From Akkermansiaceae bacterium (lineage in GTDB: Bacteria; Verrucomicrobiota; Verrucomicrobiia; Verrucomicrobiales; Akkermansiaceae): DNA of 64,000 nucleotides. Where the stretch lies: positions 1 through 64,000 of the forward strand of contig JAJQGU010000015.1 of assembly GCA_021200315.1 (NCBI GenBank), written 5' to 3'. Within the stretch, counting starts at the first letter, position 1. Every line of letters starts with the position of its first letter. Both the position numbers and the translations under genes were made by a program. Below are positions 53,837-61,080 of this stretch, piece by piece. The notes beneath the pieces were generated by a model that was not told where the DNA came from, searched no databases, and was given only the letters and a program-made list of their open reading frames with translations.

Positions 53837-53998
53837 ATGGATATGAGGAACAGAACAGAAAGCCATGGCTTTTGTATCCCTCAAGATGTAATGCTGCTTG
53901 AGGGCTTTGCCGAGGCTCATCAATATCTTTTTGATGATATGCTCTTTTCAAAGGGTTCTATTACCAATCAGTTTATTATGGTAAAAGCAAAAAAATGA
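53837..53998 (+). CDS. N-terminal part of a frameshifted HExxH protein
   Basis: A 53-residue ORF (MDMRNRTESHGFCIPQDVML...) with GAGGTGATT upstream. It ends at GCA-AAA-AAA-TGA in a run of seven A. Moving by +1 at this site continues into NEAGEWVDRVGDLPPEL and the following ORF, so this is the true 5' end of that gene. Confidence 0.6.
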   Translation: MDMRNRTESHGFCIPQDVMLLEGFAEAHQYLFDDMLFSKGSITNQFIMVKAKK

Positions 53999-54029
53999 AG
54001 CTGGTGAGTGGGTCGATAGAGTTGGCGAT

Positions 54030-54467
54030 TTGCCGCCAGAACTTAATGACTTTACATATGACTGGTTTGACTATCATATTGCTGATTTAGACGAAGGCAC
54101 TACTGGCTGCTTTAATCCTGGTGAACAGTCAATTACCATCGACACAGAGTATGTAGACAATGAATCAGTGATTTTGCATGAAATGATACACCTTCATGAG
54201 TATGTTTTGAATGAGCTGCCGATGTTCTACCATGATTCGTATTTCTGGTGCCTATATACTGATTTGCGTGACAAGATTCCGGATTTGGATGAGAGAATCA
54301 GAGACTACGGTCATGTTCAAAAGGAAAATAATCTTGCAGAACTAGGTGGCGTTCATGACCTTACTTTTCTCTTGAAGAGTTTTGACATAGACTTGCGAAT
54401 GGGCTATAAGCTCGGCACTGTATTTGGATATGGTTATGATAAAGGACAGAAAGGACTTGATATATAA
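54030..54467 (+). CDS. HExxH metallopeptidase-like protein
   Basis: The 145-residue ORF holds SVILHEMIHLHEYVLNEL, a zinc-binding HExxH motif of the SprT/ImmA-like sort, after DLDEGTTGCFNPGEQSITI. A third metal ligand could be the glutamate in LNELPMFY or histidine in DYGHVQKENNLAEL. The ORF begins with TTG in mid-protein and probably starts at 53837, separated by the A7-TGA frameshift site. As an accessory in a restriction insert it might be a regulator protease or a toxin-like enzyme; no function is claimed. Confidence 0.7.
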   Translation: MPPELNDFTYDWFDYHIADLDEGTTGCFNPGEQSITIDTEYVDNESVILHEMIHLHEYVLNELPMFYHDSYFWCLYTDLRDKIPDLDERIRDYGHVQKENNLAELGGVHDLTFLLKSFDIDLRMGYKLGTVFGYGYDKGQKGLDI

Positions 54468-54470
54468 ACC

Positions 54471-54527
54471 TTTTAACGATGCCCATACATTTTAACGTTC
54501 CTTATACTTTTTAACGATGCACTGACC
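54471..54527. repeat. Three tandem 19-bp direct repeats
   Basis: The core TTTTAACGATGC, TTTTAACGTTCC, TTTTAACGATGC begins at 54471, 54490 and 54509, an exact 19-bp period. The array lies between the HExxH gene and the right border of the insertion, and may be a binding site for a recombinase or replication protein. Confidence 0.7.
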
Positions 54528-54569
54528 AGCTTGCGGTACAGGCGACTTTCTGGTTTGGAGGTGAGGCAA

Positions 54570-55601
54570 ATGACACGATTTCGTACACAACTTAACCGCT
54601 CAGTTACCCATCTTCGCCCTCGGAAAAGCTTGAAGTATCAACATATTTTCGAGTTTCGTCCTGTATCGTTTTATGCCGTCGATTATTGTACAGATGCCCT
54701 TTGTATCAAAGACGGTGTCAAAATAGACCCCGCCTGCGGCAGCGGTTCTCTGCTTTTGAAGGCCGTAAAAATTCTTGGAAAAGACGCCGTTCGCAACGGA
54801 TTCTATGGTCAGGAAATCAACATCACCACCTACAACCTCTGTCGTATCAATATGTTTCTGCACGACGTGGGTTTTGACAAATTCAATATTGCCTGCGAGG
54901 ATACCCTGACAGCACCGCAACACTGGGATGATGAGCCATTCGAGCTGATTGTTTCAAATCCACCCTATTCGGTAAAATGGGAAGGCTCGGACAATCCACT
55001 GCTCATCAATGACCCCCGTTTCACGCCCGCAGGAGCGCTGGCACCCAAAAGCAAGGCAGACATGGCGTTCATCATGCACAGCCTTTCCTGGCTGGCGGAG
55101 AACGGAACGGCGGCCATCGTCTGCTTCCCCGGCATCATGTACCGGGGCGGCGCGGAGCAGAAAATCAGAACATATCTGATCGACAACAATTTTATCGATT
55201 GCATCATCCAGCTCCCCAGCAATCTGTTCTTCGGCACCTCCATCACCACCTGCATCATGGTGCTGAAAAAGGGCAAGCCGGACAACAAGGTCCTGTTCAT
55301 CGACGCAACCAATGAATGCATCAAGGTTACAAACAACAACAAGCTGACCGCCGATAATATTGACCGGATTGTTGCGGCCTTTACCGCCCGTGAGGATGAA
55401 GCTCACTTCACCCACCTGGCCTCTCATGATGAGGTGGAGAGAAATGGCTACAATCTTTCCGTATCCACCTATGTGGAGGCGGAGGACACACGGGAGAAGA
55501 TCGACATCGTAAAGCTGAACGCAGAGATCGAAGAAATCGTCGCCCGTGAGCAGGCGCTGCGGGATGAAATCGATAAGATTATCACAGAAATCGAGGTATG
55601 A
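54570..55601 (+). pseudogene. hsdM: 3' fragment of the interrupted type I methyltransferase gene
   Basis: From 54726 the sequence resumes the old HsdM at DPACGSGSLLLKAV (motif I) and runs to its natural end, with the catalytic SNPPYSVKW and the closing helices IVAREQALRDEIDKIITEIEV. Together with the 5' fragment it makes a 520-residue protein with nothing missing. In its present state translation could start at ATG 54570, which has TTGGAGGTGAG upstream and adds 52 insert-derived residues (MTRFRTQLNRSVTHLRP...). That product would have the SAM site and catalytic motif but not the N-terminal helical domain. The text just before the border, LCIKDGVKI, resembles the ends of some large serine recombinases, but the match is too short to rely on. 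Confidence 0.88.
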
Positions 55602-56626
55602 GTATGGGTAAGAAAAAGAATGAAGTCTCTATACGTTCATCTGCAGCAGAGTATTTGACGTTTGTTGCGTCTACCGGCGATAGCGACGAAAGTATAGAAA
55701 TGCGTTACGAGGATGAGAATATCTGGCTGACGCAGAAAATGATGGCTGTATTATATGATGTTGATATCCGCACGATTAATGAGCATGTTAAAAAAATATA
55801 TGCGGATAATGAATTGACAGAGGCGGCAACTATCCGAAATTTCCGGATAGTTCAAAGGGAAGGCAGCAGGCAAGTTTCTCGAAACACGAAACATTATAAC
55901 CTGCAAATGATTATTGCTGTTGGGTTTAAGGTGAATAATGAACGTGCCGTCCAGTTCCGTAAATGGGCGAATATCATCGTAAAAGACTACACTATCCAGG
56001 GATGGGTGATGGATGATGAGCGCCTGAAAAACGGCGGCACAGTTCTAACGAAGGAATATTTCGAGAAGCAACTTAAACAAATCGAAATCAACATTGACTA
56101 CATTCTGATGCTGGTGGCCAAATATCACAGCAGCCATTGCGAGGACAAGGAAGTGCTCGTCACCATCCGCAAGGCCGTTGATGCCAGCCCGGAACTGCGC
56201 AGCAAAAAGGCCCTGATAGAACACTTCATCGGCAGCCTGAACGGCGTGAAAGACGTGATAGGCGAATGGCAAACCTATGTGACAGAGGAACGGGAACGCG
56301 AGCTTGCCCAGATTATCAGCGAAGAGCATCTGAAAGAACCGGAAACGCGAAAATTCGTCGAAAACGCCTTCCGAGACGGCAAAGTCAAAACAACCGGGAC
56401 GGACATAGGCAATCTGATGCCGCCGATCTCCCGCATTGGCGGAAAACGTGAAAAGAAAAAACAGACAGTAATTGACAAACTGGAATCTTTCTTTGAACGA
56501 TTCTTCGGAATCGGCGGGGCATTCAAGGCGGAGAGAGTCAAAGAAACCGTTCATCCGCTCCACGAAGGCGAAAACTTGTCAATGGCTGCTGAAAATGCCG
56601 CCGCGCAGAGCGCTGACACGCGTTGA
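55598..56626 (+). CDS. RhuM-family protein fused to the C-terminal domain of HsdR
   Basis: Residues about 30-160 are RhuM-like: EMRYEDENIWLTQKMMAVLYDVDIRTINEHVKKIYADNEL, IRNFRIVQREGSRQVSRNTKHYNLQMIIAVGFKVNNERAVQFRKWA. From about residue 162 the text becomes the C-terminal domain of type I HsdR proteins of the EcoR124I kind: INIDYILMLVAKYHSSHCEDKEV, SKKALIEHFIGSLNGV, TGTDIGNLMPPISRIGG and FFERFFGIGG. The two parts are joined in frame with no stop. RhuM genes commonly sit within type I operons, so a deletion that removed hsdS and most of hsdR probably created the fusion. Its start overlaps the hsdM stop (ATGA). Confidence 0.85.
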   Translation: MSMGKKKNEVSIRSSAAEYLTFVASTGDSDESIEMRYEDENIWLTQKMMAVLYDVDIRTINEHVKKIYADNELTEAATIRNFRIVQREGSRQVSRNTKHYNLQMIIAVGFKVNNERAVQFRKWANIIVKDYTIQGWVMDDERLKNGGTVLTKEYFEKQLKQIEINIDYILMLVAKYHSSHCEDKEVLVTIRKAVDASPELRSKKALIEHFIGSLNGVKDVIGEWQTYVTEERERELAQIISEEHLKEPETRKFVENAFRDGKVKTTGTDIGNLMPPISRIGGKREKKKQTVIDKLESFFERFFGIGGAFKAERVKETVHPLHEGENLSMAAENAAAQSADTR

Positions 56627-57038
56627 CGCCAATTTATTAACCGTTCACAGGACAATCGACGGCGCAGGGGGGGGAAGGACGAGTGAACGATTCAGAGGTG
56701 AAATTCGCCCGCACCCATAAGCAGAGAGCAAAGAAAAGATTCGTGATTTCTGTCAATCAGCGGAATGATGACCGGCAAAAACCGCACGCAGCTCTACAAT
56801 GAGCGCGTGAAGGCGGTTCGGAGACAAAAAGAGCCATTTTTGGGGAAGCCTCGCCTCCATCCCTCACCAAGATGGAACAAACGACGGCCGCCTGTAACCG
56901 ATGGTCAGCAGCGCCCGGCCACGGTTCCCCCGCTGGTGCCGTCTATGTATAATCTCTTGGGGGAAAATATAATTGAATCGGCAAAACAAACCTTGCGCAG
57001 AAGATCTATGAGGAGCATCGGGAATAAAGCGGCGAGGG
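56627..57038. other. 410-bp region without a gene
   Basis: No ORF with family resemblance is present. A run of eight G residues lies near 56665 and a TATAAT-like box near 56950 has no gene downstream on that strand. It is probably the decayed end of the restriction locus. Confidence 0.5.
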
Positions 57039-57962
57039 TTATTTGCCGATCAGAGCCTCCCACCGCACGGCGGCGGCAGCGATCTCCCCGGCACTGCGCG
57101 AGGAAGACAGCTCCCACGTGAGCGGCATTTCGGGCGTGAAAAGTGCGCACAAGCCCTCAAAATCCACCCCGCCGTCAAAGGGGACGCGGTGATCGCGGTC
57201 CGGCCACCGCACATCGTTCACATGCCCGCCCACGAGATAGGGGCGCATGCGCTCCAGAAACTGGCGGTGATCGAGCAGAAGAAGATTGTGCTTGCGCTGC
57301 ACGTGGCCGAAATCATGCCAATAGCCCACGTGGGGCACATCGGCGAACTCCCTCATGAAGAGCTCCATCTCCTCCTCGTCCGGCACCTGCTCCAGATGGC
57401 TCCGCGCCTCGACGCCGAGCGTCACGCCCGTGCCCCCGGCATAATCCGCCAGCTCGCGGAGAGCGATGAGAGCCCTCTCCACATAGAGCGGGGCGAGCCG
57501 GCGGCGGCGGCGCACGATTTTCCCCTTGAGCTCCGCGTATTCCCGTGAATCCAGAAAGCCGCGCCGCGCCCGCGCCTCGAGAAGCCGCGAGCCGTCCTTC
57601 GAACGGAAGAGCGGCACCGAGCCCATGTGCAGCACCACGTACCGAGCCCCGAACGAGGCGGCCTGGTCGATCGTCCTCTTGCTGAGATCCAGAGCGCGGC
57701 GGCGCTCCGCGGGGCGGTGGGAGGTGAATTGGAAGGCATCCGGGGAATCGCCGCGGACATCGAGCGGCGCGGGAAAGAAATTGTGCAGGCCGGCCACCGT
57801 CACCGCCTTCTCCTTCACGCGCCCGAGAATGCCGGGCAGCAGACTCACGCTCATGCCGTGGGAGAGCTCGACACGATCGAAGCCCAAGGCGAGAATCTCG
57901 TCGATCATCGCTGCGCCGTCGGTGTGCCGGCGCCCGTTCCAGCATGTCGAAAAAACGCGCAT
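57039..57962 (-). CDS. Sugar phosphate isomerase/epimerase-like TIM-barrel protein
   Basis: A 307-residue protein of the xylose-isomerase-like/AP-endonuclease-2 superfamily. Barrel-strand signatures visible are VFSTCWNGRRHTDGAAMIDEILALGFDRVELSHG, ARYVVLHMGSV, VTLGVEARSHLEQVP with the metal-binding glutamate, VGYWHDFGHVQRKHN, LVGGHVNDV and LTWELSSSRS. Typical members isomerise or epimerise sugars or inositol derivatives with a divalent metal; the substrate is not predictable. ATG 57962 begins the barrel; the ORF track's 691-residue version runs through unrelated antisense sequence. A promoter ends 12 nt upstream. Confidence 0.88.
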   Translation of the reverse strand: MRVFSTCWNGRRHTDGAAMIDEILALGFDRVELSHGMSVSLLPGILGRVKEKAVTVAGLHNFFPAPLDVRGDSPDAFQFTSHRPAERRRALDLSKRTIDQAASFGARYVVLHMGSVPLFRSKDGSRLLEARARRGFLDSREYAELKGKIVRRRRRLAPLYVERALIALRELADYAGGTGVTLGVEARSHLEQVPDEEEMELFMREFADVPHVGYWHDFGHVQRKHNLLLLDHRQFLERMRPYLVGGHVNDVRWPDRDHRVPFDGGVDFEGLCALFTPEMPLTWELSSSRSAGEIAAAAVRWEALIGK

Positions 57963-57974
57963 GAGCCCGGAGAG

Positions 57975-58004
57975 AATATACCTTCCCCGGCTCTCGCCCG
58001 TCAA
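57975..58004 (-). promoter_or_regulatory. Predicted promoter of the TIM-barrel gene
   Basis: On the minus strand TTGACG, 18 bp, TATATT; 12 nt separate the -10 box from ATG 57962. Confidence 0.5.
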
Positions 58005-58044
58005 GGAGAAAGGGGGCGCTGAGAACTCATGACCCGATTGGCGC

Positions 58045-58073
58045 TTGAGACCGCGCCCCGAAGCGCATATACT
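58045..58073 (+). promoter_or_regulatory. Predicted promoter of the metal ABC operon
   Basis: TTGAGA, 17 bp, TATACT, with the -10 box 6 nt before ATG 58080, predicting a leaderless mRNA. No typical Zur palindrome is visible. Confidence 0.5.
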
Positions 58074-58079
58074 GGCGCG

Positions 58080-58988
58080 ATGAACTGGTGGCGCCTGATT
58101 GCCGTGCTTTTCTTCACCCCGCTGGCGGCGGCGGGCGTCAAGGTGGCCGCGCTGCACCCCCTGCTGGGCGACCTGGCGAGGGAAACGGGAGGCGGCCGGG
58201 TGGAGGTGGCCGACCTGCTGCGGCCCACGGGCAACCCGCATACATTTGAACCCACGGCGCGCGAACTCGCCGCCGCCGCGGACGCGGCGATCGTGCTGGC
58301 CACGGGCAAGCGGATGGAGCCCTATCTGGACCGCCTGCGCGACAGCCTGCCCCCGCAGACGCTCCTGCTCGACCTCGGCGCCGCGATCCCGGCCGCGGAA
58401 GTCCCCTGCCCCCGCGGCGCGGAAGAAGGAGCCCACGGCCACAGCGCGAACGATCCCCACTGGTGGCACACGCCCGCGAACATGAAAAGAGCCGCGCGGC
58501 GCCTCGCCGCCGCCCTGGAGGCCATCGACCCGGAGGGGCGCGAACTGTACCGCGCACGCCTGAAAGAATGGAACCGCCGCATGGACCGCCTCGACGCCGA
58601 AGCGCGCACGGCGCTGGCCGGCATCCCGCCCGAGCGCCGCGTGCTGGCTACGGCGCACGCCTCCATGTGCCACTTCTGCCGGGAATACGGCTTCACCCCC
58701 CTGCCGCTGCAAGGAGTCTCCGCGCAGGACGAAGGCCACGCCGCCGCTCTGGCCGCCGTGCTGGCAGAACTCCGCCGCCGCCGCGCGGGCGCTCTGTTCA
58801 CGGAAATGAACGCCCCGCCCAAAATGCTCGAAACCATCGCCCGGCAGCTCCACGTGCCCGCCCTGCCCCTGATCACGGACGGCCTGCACCCCGAACTGCG
58901 CACATTCGAGGCGATATTCCGCCACAACGTGAAAACCATCGCCGAGGGGCTCACCCCCGCGCCCCGGGATGCGGCGCCCGCCCCCTGA
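58080..58988 (+). CDS. Zinc/manganese ABC transporter substrate-binding protein (ZnuA type)
   Basis: A cluster A-I periplasmic metal-binding protein. After a short signal peptide (MNWWRLIAVLFFTPLAAAGV) the metal-ligand blocks appear in order: NPHTFEPTA, DPHWWHTPANM, TAHASMCHFCREYG and ITDGLHPELR. The short histidine-rich insert HGHSANDPHWWH fits a zinc or manganese carrier, but the long acidic His loop of classical ZnuA is absent. It heads the operon with an unknown membrane protein, an ATPase and a permease. ATG 58080 is chosen because the signal peptide begins there and the promoter lies just upstream. Confidence 0.9.
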   Translation: MNWWRLIAVLFFTPLAAAGVKVAALHPLLGDLARETGGGRVEVADLLRPTGNPHTFEPTARELAAAADAAIVLATGKRMEPYLDRLRDSLPPQTLLLDLGAAIPAAEVPCPRGAEEGAHGHSANDPHWWHTPANMKRAARRLAAALEAIDPEGRELYRARLKEWNRRMDRLDAEARTALAGIPPERRVLATAHASMCHFCREYGFTPLPLQGVSAQDEGHAAALAAVLAELRRRRAGALFTEMNAPPKMLETIARQLHVPALPLITDGLHPELRTFEAIFRHNVKTIAEGLTPAPRDAAPAP

Positions 58989-58993
58989 AAACC

Positions 58994-59416
58994 ATGTCCC
59001 CGCGGCTTCAATTCTGTCTGGCGCTCCTCGGCGCGCTCCTTGCCGGCTGGCCGCTGTGGCGGCTGACCATGCCCGCGGAGACGGCCGCGGCGGCTCCCGC
59101 GCCGCGGGAAACACCGGAAAACGCCCGGCCGGCCACGCTCACCGTGCGCTTCACGGGAAAACCGAAAAAACTGCGCGTGCAGCTGGGGGACGAAACGCTC
59201 GCCGCCCGGCCGGCGGACGAGGACAGCCCATGGGAAAGCGAAGTGACCCTCCCCGCGGGCGCGGCTCCCCTCGCCCTGCGCGTGCAGGCCGAATGGGACG
59301 GGGACGCGCCCCAGGCCGTCACCCTCGGGCTCGAACCGGACTGCCTGCCGGCGCGCGAAGCGACCCGCTGGAGCGACGCCGGCCGCCTGGATGACATCTT
59401 TTTGTTCTCATGGTAG
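58994..59416 (+). CDS. Small membrane-anchored protein of unknown function in the metal ABC operon
   Basis: A 140-residue protein not recognised. One hydrophobic segment (FCLALLGALLAGWPLW) is followed by a proline/alanine linker and a beta-rich domain (TLTVRFTGKPKKLRVQLGDETL, ALRVQAEWDG). The layout resembles the Gram-negative proteins that support a carrier in the periplasm. It starts 5 bp after the binding protein and overlaps the ATPase gene by 7 nt, so it is likely made with the transporter. Confidence 0.7.
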   Translation: MSPRLQFCLALLGALLAGWPLWRLTMPAETAAAAPAPRETPENARPATLTVRFTGKPKKLRVQLGDETLAARPADEDSPWESEVTLPAGAAPLALRVQAEWDGDAPQAVTLGLEPDCLPAREATRWSDAGRLDDIFLFSW

Positions 59417-60174
59417 AGCGCGGCCACATCTGCTGGGGAGGGGGCGGAAAGCACCCCTGCCGCCATATTCTGAACGTCCGGCACATCTCGGCCTCCTACG
59501 GCCGCGTGCAGGCGCTGGAGGACATCACCTTCGAAGCCGGCTGCGGGCACACCCTGGCCCTGATCGGCCCCAACGGCGCGGGAAAATCGACACTCATCAA
59601 AATCCTCGCCCGGCTGCTGCGCCCCACGGCCGGGGAAATACTCTGGAACGGCCAGCCGCTCGCCCGCTTTCCGCACGAAACCGCCTATCTGCCGCAGCGC
59701 TCCGAAGTCAACTGGTCCTTTCCGCTGACCGTGCGCGACCTCGTCGCGATGGGGCGCTACCCCGCCCTCGGCATGTGGCGCACAGCCGCCCCGCACGACC
59801 TCCGCATCGTGGACAAGGCGCTGCGCACCATGGAGCTCGAACCCCTGCAGCACAGGCAGATCAGCGCACTTTCCGGCGGGCAGCAGCAGCGCGTCTTCCT
59901 GGCCCGCGCCCTGGCGCAGGAAGCCCACATCCTGCTGCTCGACGAACCCTTCACCGGCCTCGACCTCCGGGGGGCGGAAGCCTTGGGGGCTCTTCTCCGC
60001 GCACTCGCGGCCGAAGGGCGGCTCATCATCGCCTCGCACCATGACCTCCACACGGCGCCCGCCCTCTTCGACCGGGCGCTTCTGCTGAAACGCCGAGCCG
60101 CCGCCTTCGGCCCCGTGAAAGAAGCGCTCGCCCCCGACCTGCTGGCGCAGGTCTTTCACGAAAACACGCCATGA
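59410..60174 (+). CDS. Metal ABC transporter ATP-binding protein (ZnuC type)
   Basis: Walker A is IGPNGAGKSTLIK, the signature ALSGGQQQRVFLARALAQ, Walker B LLLDEPFTGLD, and the switch histidine SHHDL. It powers the import of a divalent metal with the adjacent permease. The first 20 residues (MVERGHICWGGGGKHPCRH) contain two cysteines and two histidines before the usual start ILNVRHISASYG, an unusual extension that may bind metal or be untranslated if a later start is used. The 3' end overlaps the permease start (ATGA). Confidence 0.93.
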   Translation: MVERGHICWGGGGKHPCRHILNVRHISASYGRVQALEDITFEAGCGHTLALIGPNGAGKSTLIKILARLLRPTAGEILWNGQPLARFPHETAYLPQRSEVNWSFPLTVRDLVAMGRYPALGMWRTAAPHDLRIVDKALRTMELEPLQHRQISALSGGQQQRVFLARALAQEAHILLLDEPFTGLDLRGAEALGALLRALAAEGRLIIASHHDLHTAPALFDRALLLKRRAAAFGPVKEALAPDLLAQVFHENTP

Positions 60175-61010
60175 ACGACTTCCTGCAATTTCTCGGCGAA
60201 CCCGCCGCGCAGCGCAGTCTCTGGGCCTGCGCGACCATCGGCTTCGCGAACGGCTTCACGAGCGCACTCGTGGTGCTGAAGCGCTCCTCGCTGCAGATCG
60301 GCACCCTCTCCTGCGCCCTGCTGCCCGGCATCGCGCTGGCCGTCCTGCTGTTCGGCTTCATGCAATGGAGCATTCTGCTCGGAGCGGCGGGGGCGGCGCT
60401 CCTCGTCGGTCTGGGCTCCGTCTTCGTATCGCGCACTTCGCGCCTGGATCAGGACACGGCGCTCTCCGTCCTCCACACCACGGCTTTCGCCGCGGGCTTT
60501 CTCGTCCTCGCCCGGCTCGGGCTCCGGCAGAAAATGGACGACTGGCTCTTCGGCAGCATCATGAGCATGTCTGACACGGATCTCGCGACCGCCTACGTCA
60601 TCAGCGCGGCGGCCGTACTCTCCCTCACCGCCCTGCAGCGCCCTCTGCTCATCTACCTCTTCGACCCCCAGGCGGCCTGCACGCTGGGCATCCCCCCTCG
60701 GCTGTTCGACTACCTCGTCTTCACCATCATCATCCTCGTGCTCGTCTCGTCCCTGCAGGCGGTGGGCGCGTTTCTCACCCTCGGCCTGCTCGTGGCCCCG
60801 GCGGCGACCGTCTACCTGCTCACCGACCGCGCGCCCCTTCTCTTCTGGGGCGGGGGGCTCGTCGGCGGGCTGGGGTCTCTGCTGGCCTTCGCGCTCTCTT
60901 TCCCCCTGGGCTGGCACTTGGGAGCCACGATCATCCTCGTGCTCGGCGCCGCGTTCCTGCTCGCCTACATCTTCTCGCCGAAATACGGGCTGCTCAAACG
61001 CCGCCGCTGA
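60171..61010 (+). CDS. Metal ABC transporter permease (ZnuB type)
   Basis: An ABC-3 family permease with eight or nine membrane segments in 279 residues. Family text includes LQIGTLSCALLPGIALAVLLFG, LHTTAFAAGFLVLARLG, LFGSIMSMSDTDL and LQAVGAFLTLGLLVAPAATVYLLTDR. It completes the binding protein-ATPase-permease set for zinc or manganese uptake. It is translationally coupled to the ATPase gene. The gene converges on nuoN. Confidence 0.93.
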   Translation: MNDFLQFLGEPAAQRSLWACATIGFANGFTSALVVLKRSSLQIGTLSCALLPGIALAVLLFGFMQWSILLGAAGAALLVGLGSVFVSRTSRLDQDTALSVLHTTAFAAGFLVLARLGLRQKMDDWLFGSIMSMSDTDLATAYVISAAAVLSLTALQRPLLIYLFDPQAACTLGIPPRLFDYLVFTIIILVLVSSLQAVGAFLTLGLLVAPAATVYLLTDRAPLLFWGGGLVGGLGSLLAFALSFPLGWHLGATIILVLGAAFLLAYIFSPKYGLLKRRR

Positions 61011-61080
61011 ACGAGCCCCCGGGCGGCGGCGCACACAGGAAAACGGCGGAGAGGGGGAGGACCCGGCCGCGCGCCGATCT

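Larger units (their letters stand above)
46406..54727. mobile_element. 8.3 kb insertion carrying a second type I restriction system
   Basis: The two hsdM fragments join seamlessly if 46406-54727 is removed: GTATAT-GA|CCCCGCC restores V-Y-D-P in frame. A dinucleotide GA is present at both borders. The inserted DNA is AT-richer, has TATAAT promoters and GGAGG ribosome binding sites, and uses codons unlike the host, all pointing to a Firmicutes-like donor. No transposase, integrase or serine recombinase gene is present, and I found no terminal inverted repeat. The two-base overlap is what large serine recombinases produce, so the enzyme may have been lost or may act in trans. Confidence 0.8.

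Noticed and set aside
57039-59114. 691-residue minus-strand ORF
   Set aside because: Only the part up to 57962 has family resemblance; the rest is antisense to the binding-protein gene and reads as arginine/alanine-rich shadow sequence.
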